A stretch of 64,000 nucleotides of DNA. It comes from Rhizobacter terrae. GTDB taxonomy: Bacteria > Pseudomonadota > Gammaproteobacteria > Burkholderiales > Burkholderiaceae_C. This document shows, one piece after another, positions 26,844 to 35,719 of the stretch. Made by a program: the position numbers and the translations under genes. The stretch covers positions 1-64,000 of the forward strand of contig NZ_QUSW01000004.1 of NCBI RefSeq assembly GCF_003852895.1, read 5' to 3'. The notes beneath the pieces were generated by a model, which was not told the origin of the DNA, did not search any database, and saw only the letters and a list, made by a program, of their open reading frames with translations. Position 1 is the stretch's first letter, and every line of letters starts with the position of its first letter.

Positions 26844-29309
26844 ATGGGTGCCCACACGCCGACCACCTCCGAGGCGATGCGCGCGCTCGGCGCGAGCCTG
26901 GTCACGCCCGAGCTCATCGTCTTTCCGGTGCGGCACCACAGCCCGGCCTGCGCCTGGCACCTGCACCGTCTGCTGCAGCAGACCACGCCCAGCGCGGTGC
27001 TGGTGGAAGGCCCGCGCAGCTTCACGCCGCTGGTGCCGCTGCTCGTGCATGCCGAGGCGCGCATGCCGCTGGCCATCTACAGCTATGCGGTGGAAAAGGC
27101 GCAAGGCGAGGAGTCGCCGCGCCGCCATGCGTCCTACTACCCGATGTGCGACCACTCGCCGGAGCTGGTGGCATTGCGCCGCGCCCAGGCGCTGGGCGTG
27201 CCGGCACGCTTCATCGACCTGGACTATCCGGAGCAATCGCTGATCGAGGCCGACCACCAGGCCAGCCATGAAGCCGACCACGAGTCCTCGTCGCTGCTGG
27301 ATGAGCGGCACCTTCGCCGCAGCCGCCACCTGCACGCGCTGGCGCAGCGGCTGGGCTGCCGCGACCATGAGGAACTCTGGGAGCACCTCTTCGAAGTGCC
27401 TGCCACCTCGCGCGATCTCCAGACCCACGTCACCGACCTCGCGGCGTACTGCCAGCTGGCCCGGCTGGATTGCAGCGATGCCGAGCTGCAGGCCGACGGC
27501 ACGCTGCAGCGCGAGGCGGAAATGGCCTGGCACATCCGCGAGGCCCTCGCGCAGCGGCAGCCCGGCGACGGGCCGGTGCTCGCGGTGGTGGGCGGCTTCC
27601 ATGCGGTGGTGATGCCCGCGCTGCTGGCCACAGACATCCAGCGCCCGTCCGTCTCGCGAAGCCGCATCGCCGACGAGTCCTCCGCGCTGATCCGCTACAG
27701 CTTCGACCGGCTGGACCGCCTCAACGGCTACTGCGCCGGCATGACCTCGCCGGCCTGGCACCAGATGCTGTGGGAACGCATGCTCAAGCACGACAAGGCT
27801 GGCATCGCCGCCGGCCCGCGCGTGCGGCAGGATGCGGCGCTGGAGCTGCTCTCAGCCATCGCCCATGAGCTGCGCACGACGCACGGCCTGCCGCTGCCCA
27901 TGCCCGCGCTGCGCGGCGCCTACGAGCAGATGCTGCAGCTCGCGGCCCTGCGCTCGCGCCCTGCCCCCGCACGCGAAGACCTGATGGATGCCGTCACGAG
28001 CTGCTTCATCAAGGGCGAGGCCGATGCCGATGGCGCGCTGGTGCTTGCAGTCGCACGGCGCGCCCTGGGCGGCCAGGCCATGGGCGCAGTGCCGCCGGGC
28101 ACGAGCCGGCCTCCGCTGGTGCGCGACTTCGAATTCCGAGCCCGCAAGCAACGCCTGAAGATCGACGATTCGCAGCCGCGGCGCGCAACGCTGGACATCT
28201 ACCGCCGGCCGGAGCATCGCGTCACCAGCCGGCTCATGCACGGGTTGGTCTTATTGGGCGTGCCCTTCGGCGCACGCGTGGCCGGTCCCGACTTCGTCGC
28301 GGGCATCGGCCTCGACCGCCTCCAAGAACATTGGGAATACAGCCACTCGGCCGCCACCGAAGCCGCCCTCGTCGAAGCCTCGGTGTACGGCGTGACGGTG
28401 CCGCTGGCCGTCGCCAGCCGCTTCGCCGCCCACCTGGACCGCATCGACGCCGGCCATGAGCCGCGTGATGCGCGCACCGGCGCACGGTTGATGGTGCAGG
28501 CCTGCGTGCTCGGCCTGCACGACCACCTGCCGCGCGTCGTGGGCATGCTGCGGCAGGCCATCGGCGCCGATGCCTCCTTCGAATCCGTGGCCGCCGCGGC
28601 AGGAAGCCTGGGCCTGCTGTGGGAATCGCGCGAGCCGCTGGAGGCGCGTGAGGTACCGGAGCTGCCGGTGCTGCTGCAAGCGGCCTACGAGCGCGCGGTG
28701 TACCTGGGACGCAGCCTGCAGGGCCTGCAAGGCGATGGCGCGGACACCATCACCGCACTGTCCGGCCTGCGTGAGCCGCTCGTGAGCCAGGCGGGCCAGG
28801 CGCTCGACGCGTCGCTGTACTGGGCACTGGTCGAAGCCTTGCACACCGCCCACGATGCGGCACTGATCCGCGGCGCCTGCGCCGGCCTGCTCTACGCGGC
28901 CGGCCGCCTGCCAGACTCAGCGCTGGCCGTGGCCCTGCAAGGCCACCTGGACGGCCTGTCCCAGCCGCGCGATGCGGTGAGCTACCTGCGCGGCCTGCTG
29001 GGCACGGCACGCGAGGCCGCCTGGCAACAGCCCGCGCTGCTGGAGGTGCTGGACACCTTGCTCGGCCGCTGGGACGACACCGCATTCGTCGCCAGCCTGC
29101 CGGAACTGCGGCTGGCCTTCGCGGAGATGACGCCCAAGGAGACCGACCGCATCGCGGAAGCCGTCGCCAGGCTGCACGGTGGCGCCGACCTCGGCCGGCT
29201 GGTGCACCACGACCTCACGGCGCCGCAGATGCAGGCCCATCTGGCCATGTCGCAAGCCTTGCAGGATGTGCTCGCTGCCGATGGCCTCGACGCATGGGTG
29301 GCCGCATGA
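26844..29309 (+). CDS. DUF5682 family protein (YehM-like)
   Basis: An 821-residue soluble protein. The N-terminal half has FPVRHHSPACAWHLH (His31, His32) followed by LVEGP (Glu55) and, near residue 250, VVGGFHAVVMP. A helical C-terminal half covers about 450-821. I assign it to DUF5682 from these motifs and the gene order; E. coli YehM is the counterpart. The spaced His-Glu...GGFH pattern recalls the GxxH/Glu motifs of the TraB/Tiki-EreA-ChaN enzyme superfamily, so an enzymatic, possibly peptidase-like or esterase-like activity is conceivable, but this is a hypothesis from motif shape only. It lies 10 bp after the ATPase gene, and its stop overlaps the VWA gene start. Confidence 0.85.
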   Translation: MGAHTPTTSEAMRALGASLVTPELIVFPVRHHSPACAWHLHRLLQQTTPSAVLVEGPRSFTPLVPLLVHAEARMPLAIYSYAVEKAQGEESPRRHASYYPMCDHSPELVALRRAQALGVPARFIDLDYPEQSLIEADHQASHEADHESSSLLDERHLRRSRHLHALAQRLGCRDHEELWEHLFEVPATSRDLQTHVTDLAAYCQLARLDCSDAELQADGTLQREAEMAWHIREALAQRQPGDGPVLAVVGGFHAVVMPALLATDIQRPSVSRSRIADESSALIRYSFDRLDRLNGYCAGMTSPAWHQMLWERMLKHDKAGIAAGPRVRQDAALELLSAIAHELRTTHGLPLPMPALRGAYEQMLQLAALRSRPAPAREDLMDAVTSCFIKGEADADGALVLAVARRALGGQAMGAVPPGTSRPPLVRDFEFRARKQRLKIDDSQPRRATLDIYRRPEHRVTSRLMHGLVLLGVPFGARVAGPDFVAGIGLDRLQEHWEYSHSAATEAALVEASVYGVTVPLAVASRFAAHLDRIDAGHEPRDARTGARLMVQACVLGLHDHLPRVVGMLRQAIGADASFESVAAAAGSLGLLWESREPLEAREVPELPVLLQAAYERAVYLGRSLQGLQGDGADTITALSGLREPLVSQAGQALDASLYWALVEALHTAHDAALIRGACAGLLYAAGRLPDSALAVALQGHLDGLSQPRDAVSYLRGLLGTAREAAWQQPALLEVLDTLLGRWDDTAFVASLPELRLAFAEMTPKETDRIAEAVARLHGGADLGRLVHHDLTAPQMQAHLAMSQALQDVLAADGLDAWVAA

Positions 29310-30424
29310 AGCCCGCCGACCGCTGGCGACTCGTGCTGGGCCGCTACGCCGAGCGGGGCCTGGGTGCCAATGGGCTGCTGTCGGGCCAGCAATCACGCAT
29401 GGACCGGGCGCTGGACTACCTCTACGGCCGCGAATACAAGGGCCGCGGCTTGCGCGAAGACCCAGGACCCGGCTCGCTGGGTCCGTCGCAGCTCACGCTG
29501 GTGGACTGGCTGGGCGAGGTGCGCGAGCTGTTTCCGCACGACACGGTCGAGGTCATCGAGAAGCACGCACTCGACCGCTACGGCCTCACCGAACTCGTCA
29601 CCGATCCGAAGACGCTGGAACGGCTCGAACCGAACCAGCAACTGCTCAAGACGCTGCTCACGCTCAAGGGCCACCTCAAGGGCGATGTGCTGCACCTCGC
29701 GCGGCGCATCATCCGCCAGGTGGTGGAGGAAATCCGCCGCAGGCTCGAATCGGAAGTGCGGCGCACGCTGTCGGGACGCCTGAACCGCTTTCGGCATTCA
29801 CCGATGGCCGTGGCCCAGAACTTCGACCCGGCGGGCACCGTGCGCCGCAACCTCAAGAACTACGACCGCGAGAGCCAGCGCATCGTGGTCGAGCAGTTGC
29901 GCTTCTTCGAGCGCAACACCCGCCGCCTGCCCTGGGACATCATCCTGTGCGTGGACCAGAGCGGCAGCATGGTCGACTCGGTGATCCACAGCGCGGTGAT
30001 GGCGGGCATCCTCGCGGGGCTGCCGGCCTTCCGTACGCGCATCGTCGTCTTCGACACCAGCGTCGTGGACCTGAGCGACCACGCCGATGATCCGGTGGAG
30101 GTGCTGATGCGCGTGCAGCTGGGCGGCGGCACCGACATCGCGCGGGCCGTGCGCTACTGCAGCCAGTTGGTCGAGAACCCGCACCGCACCGTGCTCGTGC
30201 TGGTGACCGATTTCTGTGAAGGCGGGTCGCCGGGCGAACTGGTGCGCGCCGTGAAGACGCTGGCCGAGGCGCGCGTGAAGCTGCTGGGACTCGCGTCGCT
30301 GGACGACCAGTCGCAGCCCGTCTATGACCACGCCATGGCCGAAAGCCTGGCCGCCTGCGGCATGGAGATCGCGGCGCTCACGCCTCAGCGGCTGGCGCAC
30401 TGGCTGGTGAAGGTGATCTCGTGA
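29306..30424 (+). CDS. VWA domain-containing protein (YehP/CoxE-like)
   Basis: A 372-residue protein whose C-terminal half (about 205-372) is a von Willebrand factor A domain with a complete MIDAS metal site: DQSGS (Asp217, Ser219, Ser221), Thr276 in GGGTD and Asp302 in VTDF. The N-terminal half is helical and charged (KGHLKGDVLHLARRIIRQVV), as in CoxE-type proteins that work with MoxR ATPases. The start ATG at 29306 overlaps the DUF5682 stop (ATGA) and its own stop overlaps the next start (GTGA). It is probably the MIDAS-bearing adaptor that couples the ATPase to its target. E. coli YehP (about 378 residues) is the counterpart. Confidence 0.92.
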   Translation: MKPADRWRLVLGRYAERGLGANGLLSGQQSRMDRALDYLYGREYKGRGLREDPGPGSLGPSQLTLVDWLGEVRELFPHDTVEVIEKHALDRYGLTELVTDPKTLERLEPNQQLLKTLLTLKGHLKGDVLHLARRIIRQVVEEIRRRLESEVRRTLSGRLNRFRHSPMAVAQNFDPAGTVRRNLKNYDRESQRIVVEQLRFFERNTRRLPWDIILCVDQSGSMVDSVIHSAVMAGILAGLPAFRTRIVVFDTSVVDLSDHADDPVEVLMRVQLGGGTDIARAVRYCSQLVENPHRTVLVLVTDFCEGGSPGELVRAVKTLAEARVKLLGLASLDDQSQPVYDHAMAESLAACGMEIAALTPQRLAHWLVKVIS

Positions 30425-32538
30425 GCAGCATCCGCGAGCAACTGGCCGCACAGCTGGCGCGGTTCGACGACGACGCCTACGCGGCGCTCGCCAACCGCGG
30501 CCTGCTTCGGCGCGCACAGAAGGACCTGGAGAAAGGTGCCGCGACCATCGCGCAAGACTCGGCCGAATCGTTGGTGATGGCCTTCGGCGAGCACCGCATC
30601 CGCTTCGACGCGCGCGGCCCGGCCCACGCGGATTGCAGCTGCCCTGCGATGGGCATGTGCCAGCACATCCTGGCCGCCGCCATCAGCCTGCAGCGCATGG
30701 CTGCGGATGAACCGGCAGCGGCATCGCCGGAGGCGGCGAAGACGGATGCGCCGCCGATCGATGACGTGCAGGCCCTGCAGGCCGAACTGCTGTCCGTGCC
30801 GCCGGACGCCTTGTCCAAGCACGCCGGCAAGGCCGGCTACCGCTGGGCCTGGCAGTACGTGCAGGACCTCGACCTCGAACAAGGCTTCCGCGTCTCGGGC
30901 GAGCGCCATCTGCTCATGTCCTTCACCCAGCCGAGGCTGGCCTTTCGCTACATGGGCGGCGGCATCGACGGGCTCATTGCCGATGCCGACATCCGGCAGG
31001 CCGAGAAATACCGTGTGGCCGCCGTGCTGGCCCTGCGCCGTGCGCTGGGGCTGCAGACGCCGCCGCCTGAACCTGCCGGCGGTGCGCGCACGGCCTCGCT
31101 CGACCTCGGCCGCGACCATGCGCTCGCCCAGACGCGGGACCTGTCCATCGACGAATCCCGGCGACGACTACGCACCGCGGCGTCGCAGCTCTTTGCAGAG
31201 TGCGTCGAGCTGGGCCTGGCGCACCTGTCGCAGGGCATCCAGGAGCGCTTCTCGACCCTGGCGGTCTGGGCGCAGGGCGCGGAATACCACCGCCTCGCGC
31301 TGCTGCTGCGCCGGCTGGCGGACCACGTCGACTTGCTGCTGCAACGGGCCGGCGGTGCCGACGAGCACCGCCTGCTGGATGAGCTGGCCATCGCCAACGC
31401 CTTGGTCGGTGCGCTCGACGCTGCCGCCGCGCGCCAGGCCGCGCCGGTGCATCTGGTCGGCCGCGCGCGAACCCGCTACGACGAGACGGGCACCCTGGAA
31501 CTGATGGGCCTCGGCGCCTCGGCCTGGCGTTCCGCAGCGGGCTACGTGGGACTCACGATGGTGTTCTGGTGCCCGGTGGACCAGGCCTTCATGTCGTGCA
31601 GCGATGCGCGGCCCGAGAACCAGCGTGGGTTCGACCCGGTGGCACGGCACCGGTCACCCGGCCCCTGGTCCGGCCTGGGCGCACCGGCACAGGCGGCCGG
31701 CCGCCGCATTGCGCTGCAGGGAGCCCAGGTGAATGCCAGCGGCCGCGTCTCCGGGTCGGAGTCGGCTACGGCCACGGTGTCCGTCCCCCTGCCGGCCCAG
31801 GACTTCGCCGCAGCGCTGCCCGTGTCCCGATCCTGGAGCGAGTTGCTTCAGCGCCGCGGGTCAGGCCAGCGCAGCCTGCTCGCGGAGCCGCAGCCGATGA
31901 AGGACTGGTGCGTGATCGCACCTGCCAAGTTCGGAGCACCCCAGTTCGATGCCAACCGGCAGGCGCTGGTGTGGCCGCTCTTCGACGACAGTGGCGACCG
32001 GCTCGATGCCGAGCTGGTCTACGACGACTACACCGGGCATGCCATCGGCCGCATCGAACAGCTGGCGGCGGACGACACGCCGGCCGGCACGCTCGTCGTG
32101 GCTCGCCTGAGGCCAGGGCCGTCGGGCACCGTCTGCGAGCCGCTCAGCCTTGTGCGGCCCGGTGCGCCGCCTGGCCAGTCGGCGATCGATTCACTGCACT
32201 TCGACACCGCGCCGCAGCGCAACGTCGTGTCGCGCTGGCTGGACAAGTTCAGGCAGCGCCGTGATGGCGATGCCCTCCCCTCGGCCCTCGCAGCGACCAT
32301 GCCGGCGCTGCTCCAGGAACATCGCCACTGGCTGTGCCGGCATGCGGAGCGCGGCATGCCGGAGCAACAGGCCCAACGCGTGACGATCGAAGCGCAGGCC
32401 TGGTCCGGCCGGCTGGCCGATGCGGGCTTCAGCAGCTTCGCGCCGGCATCGGCTGCATCGCCAACGCCTGCGGCCTTGGTGCTGCGCTGGCACTACCTCA
32501 ACCTGCAGTGCGAACAGTTGCTGGCCCCTCGGGCCTGA
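30421..32538 (+). CDS. SWIM zinc-finger protein (YehQ-like)
   Basis: A 705-residue protein with a SWIM zinc finger near its N-terminus: Cys72, Cys74, Cys80 and His82 in DCSCPAMGMCQH, fitting CxCx(n)CxH. SWIM fingers bind DNA or proteins in many contexts. The remaining 600 residues have no domain I can name; they are helical in the middle, with beta-rich segments such as TLELMGLGASAWRSAAGYVG. It starts with GTG inside the VWA stop codon and ends the five-gene operon. E. coli YehQ has a similar size and position. It could provide substrate or nucleic-acid recognition for the ATPase/VWA machine; this is inference. Confidence 0.87.
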   Translation: MSSIREQLAAQLARFDDDAYAALANRGLLRRAQKDLEKGAATIAQDSAESLVMAFGEHRIRFDARGPAHADCSCPAMGMCQHILAAAISLQRMAADEPAAASPEAAKTDAPPIDDVQALQAELLSVPPDALSKHAGKAGYRWAWQYVQDLDLEQGFRVSGERHLLMSFTQPRLAFRYMGGGIDGLIADADIRQAEKYRVAAVLALRRALGLQTPPPEPAGGARTASLDLGRDHALAQTRDLSIDESRRRLRTAASQLFAECVELGLAHLSQGIQERFSTLAVWAQGAEYHRLALLLRRLADHVDLLLQRAGGADEHRLLDELAIANALVGALDAAAARQAAPVHLVGRARTRYDETGTLELMGLGASAWRSAAGYVGLTMVFWCPVDQAFMSCSDARPENQRGFDPVARHRSPGPWSGLGAPAQAAGRRIALQGAQVNASGRVSGSESATATVSVPLPAQDFAAALPVSRSWSELLQRRGSGQRSLLAEPQPMKDWCVIAPAKFGAPQFDANRQALVWPLFDDSGDRLDAELVYDDYTGHAIGRIEQLAADDTPAGTLVVARLRPGPSGTVCEPLSLVRPGAPPGQSAIDSLHFDTAPQRNVVSRWLDKFRQRRDGDALPSALAATMPALLQEHRHWLCRHAERGMPEQQAQRVTIEAQAWSGRLADAGFSSFAPASAASPTPAALVLRWHYLNLQCEQLLAPRA

Positions 32539-32654
32539 TGGGGCCGGTCGGACCAGCCCGCCATTCGTCACCCCGGCTGTCGATTCGTCGCAATCGCCCC
32601 CCGGCCCCGGCACGCCCTGCGGACACTGGGTCCCGTCAACCACAGGAGACCCGC

Positions 32655-32801
32655 ATGATTGCCCGCTTCATCTGCCGCCGCCCGTCCTTCGGGATGATCG
32701 TCGCCCTGGTGATCGCCATCACGGTGGCCACCAGCACCTCGTCACACGCCCAGACTGCCGGCGGCGAGGCGGTTTCCGCAGCGCCGGCACCGTCCCTCTG
32801 A
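32655..32801 (+). CDS. Small secreted protein, 48 residues
   Basis: This short gene encodes a hydrophobic N-terminal segment (FGMIVALVIAITVATSTSS) with a signal-peptidase site at SHA-Q and a mature tail of only about 17 residues rich in Ala, Gly and Pro. A good AGGAG ribosome site precedes the ATG by six bases, which is the main evidence that it is real. It follows the SWIM gene by 116 bp on the same strand and converges on the cystathionine lyase-like gene. No family is recognised. Confidence 0.45.
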   Translation: MIARFICRRPSFGMIVALVIAITVATSTSSHAQTAGGEAVSAAPAPSL

Positions 32802-32817
32802 CGCTTGCCGACCGGGC

Positions 32818-33999
32818 TCAGTGCAGTGCGCGCAGCGCCTGGTCGAGGTCGTCGATCAGGTCCTGCGTGGCCTCCAGCCCGATGCACAGCCGCACCAGCG
32901 TGCCCTTCCATTCCTCGCGCGGCCGGATGGCCTTCAGGTCGTAGGGCACCACCAGGCTGACCGGGCCGGCCCACGAATAGCCGATCTTGAACAGCTTCAG
33001 CGCATCGACGAAGGCATCGACCTGCGTGCTGCCGTAGCGCTCGTCGATCACGATGGAGAAGATGCCTGCCGCCGCCTTGCAGCTGGCCTTCCAGTGCTCA
33101 TGCCCGGGCGAGCCCGCAAGCGCCGGATGCAGCACCTGCGAGACCTCCGGCCGGCTGGCACACCACTGCGCGATCGCGCGGGCCGAACGGTCCTGCGCGT
33201 CGTAGCGCATCACCAGCGTGGGCAGGCCGCGCAGCACCGCCTCGGCATCGTTGGCACCCACGCCCAGGCCGGTGCGCATGTGGGTGAGCTTCAGGCGGGT
33301 GTGCAGGTCGTCGTCGCGCGTGGTCACCGAGCCCATCAGCACGTCGCCGCCACCCGAAGGGAACTTGGTGAGTGCATGCATGGAGATGTCCACGCCCAGC
33401 CCCGGCGCGATCTCGAAGGGGTTGAAGGCGATGCCCGAGCCCCAGGTGTTGTCCAGGGCAGTCACCACCTTGCGGTCACGCGCGATCTTCAGCAGCGCCG
33501 CGAGGTCCGGAAACTCCATGGTCACCGAGCCCGGCGCTTCCAGCCAGATGAGCTTGGTCGCCGGCGTGATGCCATCGATCAGCGACTGCGGGTTCATGCA
33601 GTCGTACAGCCGCAGGCCGATGCCCCAACCCGCCAGTTCGTGCCGCGCGAGTTCCTTGCCCGGGTTGTAGGCGTTGGACGGGATCAGCACTTCGTCGCCC
33701 GTGCGCAGCAGCGCGAAGTCGATGAGCCCGATGGCCGCGAGCCCGCTGGGCGTCAGCAGGCAGCGGGTGCCGCCTTCCAGCGTGGCGATGCGCTCTTCCA
33801 GCGTGAAGGTGGTGGGCGTGCCGTGCAGGCCGTAGGTGTAGCCCAGCTTCTCGCGCCAGTCGCGTGCACGCATGGCCGCGGTGTTGGCGAAGATGACCGT
33901 GGATGCCTTGAACACCCCCGGCTGCGGCGCATTGAAGCCGGCCGGCGGCGTGTAGGGATGGTGGATGAGGGTCGTGCTGCGCTCGGTCATGGCCATCAT
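32818..33999 (-). CDS. Cystathionine beta-lyase / Cys-Met metabolism PLP enzyme
   Basis: A 393-residue type I PLP enzyme of the Cys/Met metabolism family. It has YTYGLHGTPTTFTLEERIATLEGG near the N-terminus, ALDNTWGSGIAFNP and the Schiff-base lysine (about Lys212) in ALTKFPSGGGDVLMGS. Similarity in pattern to MetC suggests cleavage of cystathionine to homocysteine, pyruvate and ammonia, though gamma-synthase or other lyases of the family cannot be excluded. Its first ATG overlaps the stop codon of the upstream phosphoesterase gene (ATGA-like overlap); a second ATG nine bases in has a better-spaced GGA. The pairing with the phosphoesterase looks like shared transcription rather than a pathway. 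Confidence 0.88.
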   Translation of the reverse strand: MMAMTERSTTLIHHPYTPPAGFNAPQPGVFKASTVIFANTAAMRARDWREKLGYTYGLHGTPTTFTLEERIATLEGGTRCLLTPSGLAAIGLIDFALLRTGDEVLIPSNAYNPGKELARHELAGWGIGLRLYDCMNPQSLIDGITPATKLIWLEAPGSVTMEFPDLAALLKIARDRKVVTALDNTWGSGIAFNPFEIAPGLGVDISMHALTKFPSGGGDVLMGSVTTRDDDLHTRLKLTHMRTGLGVGANDAEAVLRGLPTLVMRYDAQDRSARAIAQWCASRPEVSQVLHPALAGSPGHEHWKASCKAAAGIFSIVIDERYGSTQVDAFVDALKLFKIGYSWAGPVSLVVPYDLKAIRPREEWKGTLVRLCIGLEATQDLIDDLDQALRALH

Positions 34000-35603
34000 T
34001 CCAGCGCCGCGCTCAGGTCGCCCATAGGCTTGAAGCCGTTCTCGACGAGGGCCTTGTCTCGCGCCACCACGCCGGGCAGCGGCTCCAGGTTGAAGCGCCG
34101 GGTGATGAAGCGAAGGATGGACCCGGTGTCATAGGGCGTCTTGTCCACGAAGCCCTTCTTGGCACGCGGCGAGATGATGATGGCCGGGATGCGCGTGCCC
34201 GGGCCCCAGCGGTCGCCGCGGGGCACGGCCGCGTGGTCGTAGAAGCCGCCGTTCTCGTCGTAGGTGACCACGATGAGCATGCGCGACCACTGCGGGCTTT
34301 GCCTGAGCTTGTCGATCACCTGCGCGATGTGCACGTCGCCATCGGCCACGTTGGCGTAGCCCGCATGCTGGTTGAGGTTGCCCTGCGGCTTGTAGAAGGT
34401 CACGGCAGGCAGCTTGCCGGCGGCGGCATCGGCGAGGAAGCTCGCGTCGAAGTCCTTGAAGTGCGCCTCGCGCGCGGCCGCCTTGGTGGCGGGGTCGAAG
34501 GCGCTGTAGTAGTTCAGCGGCTGGTGGTGCGGCTGGAAGAGGACCTGCCCGCCGTAGATCTGCTTGCGCGCCTCGGGCGTGCCGGCCGTCACCGTGTTCC
34601 AGCCGCCCGAATACCAGGCCCAGCTCACGCCTTTCGCATCCAGCCGGTCGGCGATGGTCGCCTGCGTCTGCGCCGGCAAGGTCGTGGGCTTGGCCGGGTC
34701 GGACAGTCGCGCATCCGAGGCCGGCGGCGGGTTGCCGCTGGGCTGGTAAGGCGGCTGCATGGTGTTCACCGCACGGAAGCTGCCGTCCGGCTCGCGCGGG
34801 GTGATGTTGCCGTCCTTCTTGTAGACCGGCCGGCCGTCAAGCACGGTGGCCGGATTGTCCTTGGACGGAATGAGCCGCACGAAGCGGCCCTGCGCATCCG
34901 TCTCGGTCTCGGCGATGAGCACGCGGCCCGGCGACTCCGGCGCGTCGGCGTTCGGGTAGATGGGCACGCAGGCGCACACGAGGTACTGGTGGTTCAGGTA
35001 CGAGCCACCGAAGGCGCCCATGAAGAAGTTGTCCGCCAGCGTGTACTGCTGGGCCAGCTTCCACATCTGCATGCTGCTGCCGTCGTAGTAGCCCATGCTC
35101 AGGCCGCCGGCGTCCGAGTAGGCGGCGAAGCGGTCGTTGCTGCCGCCGTTGATCTGCATCTGGTTGACGAAGAAGGCATGCACCAGGTCGCGGGTGATGA
35201 CGTCCTGCGGCACCTTCACGCCGGTGGCGCCGAAGCCTGCCGGGTCGTCGATGCGAAAGGGCTTGTTGGGCATGCCCACCGTCTGCGCCTGCGGGATGGC
35301 CACCGGCTGGCCGCCGGCCGTCACGCCGCCCCACACGGGCGGCAGCGCGGGCAGCGTGGACCCGTTGAAGTCCTTCTGCGGCTCGGCGGCGCCGGTGGAC
35401 GAGGGGTTGACGCCGGGCACGCCATTCGCACCCGGGAAGAGCCCGTACAGGTTGTCGAAGCCCCGGTTCTCGGCGTAGATGACGACCACCGTGTCGATGG
35501 CCTGCACGGCAGCGTCGTTGCCGCCGGGGGCGGTGCCCATGGAACCGCAGGCGCTGAGCAGTCCACCGGCGACGAGCGCACCGGCAAGCGTGGTCTTGTT
35601 CAT
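33996..35603 (-). CDS. AcpA-type acid phosphatase / phosphoesterase lipoprotein
   Basis: A 535-residue member of the phosphoesterase family (PF04185), which includes bacterial phospholipase C and Francisella AcpA. A lipoprotein signal ends in LLSACG (Cys19). Conserved blocks are VVVIYAENRGFDNLYGLFPG with the metal/nucleophile region, the stretch QINGGSNDRFAAYSDAGG, WYSGGWN, and VTYDENGGFYDHAAVPRGD near the C-terminus. It is therefore likely a membrane-anchored periplasmic or surface phosphatase that releases phosphate from organic substrates. The start at 35603 gives the lipoprotein signal. It is the first gene before the cystathionine lyase-like gene, whose start it overlaps. Confidence 0.88.
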   Translation of the reverse strand: MNKTTLAGALVAGGLLSACGSMGTAPGGNDAAVQAIDTVVVIYAENRGFDNLYGLFPGANGVPGVNPSSTGAAEPQKDFNGSTLPALPPVWGGVTAGGQPVAIPQAQTVGMPNKPFRIDDPAGFGATGVKVPQDVITRDLVHAFFVNQMQINGGSNDRFAAYSDAGGLSMGYYDGSSMQMWKLAQQYTLADNFFMGAFGGSYLNHQYLVCACVPIYPNADAPESPGRVLIAETETDAQGRFVRLIPSKDNPATVLDGRPVYKKDGNITPREPDGSFRAVNTMQPPYQPSGNPPPASDARLSDPAKPTTLPAQTQATIADRLDAKGVSWAWYSGGWNTVTAGTPEARKQIYGGQVLFQPHHQPLNYYSAFDPATKAAAREAHFKDFDASFLADAAAGKLPAVTFYKPQGNLNQHAGYANVADGDVHIAQVIDKLRQSPQWSRMLIVVTYDENGGFYDHAAVPRGDRWGPGTRIPAIIISPRAKKGFVDKTPYDTGSILRFITRRFNLEPLPGVVARDKALVENGFKPMGDLSAALE

Positions 35604-35681
35604 GGTCGTGAGGGCTCCGAGGCGTGAGGGCGCCGATTGTCTCGGATGTCGGCCGGCCTGCAAACCGGCACCCTCAGTGCC

Positions 35682-35704
35682 CGAGCGGCGTGAGGTGCCG
35701 CTCG
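35682..35704. terminator. Hairpin behind the chitinase gene
   Basis: CGAGCGGC (35682-35689) and GCCGCTCG (35697-35704) form an eight-base-pair stem 15 bases after the chitinase stop codon (minus strand). No U-run follows, so termination is only suggested. Confidence 0.4.
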
Positions 35705-35719
35705 CCTTTCACGCCATCG

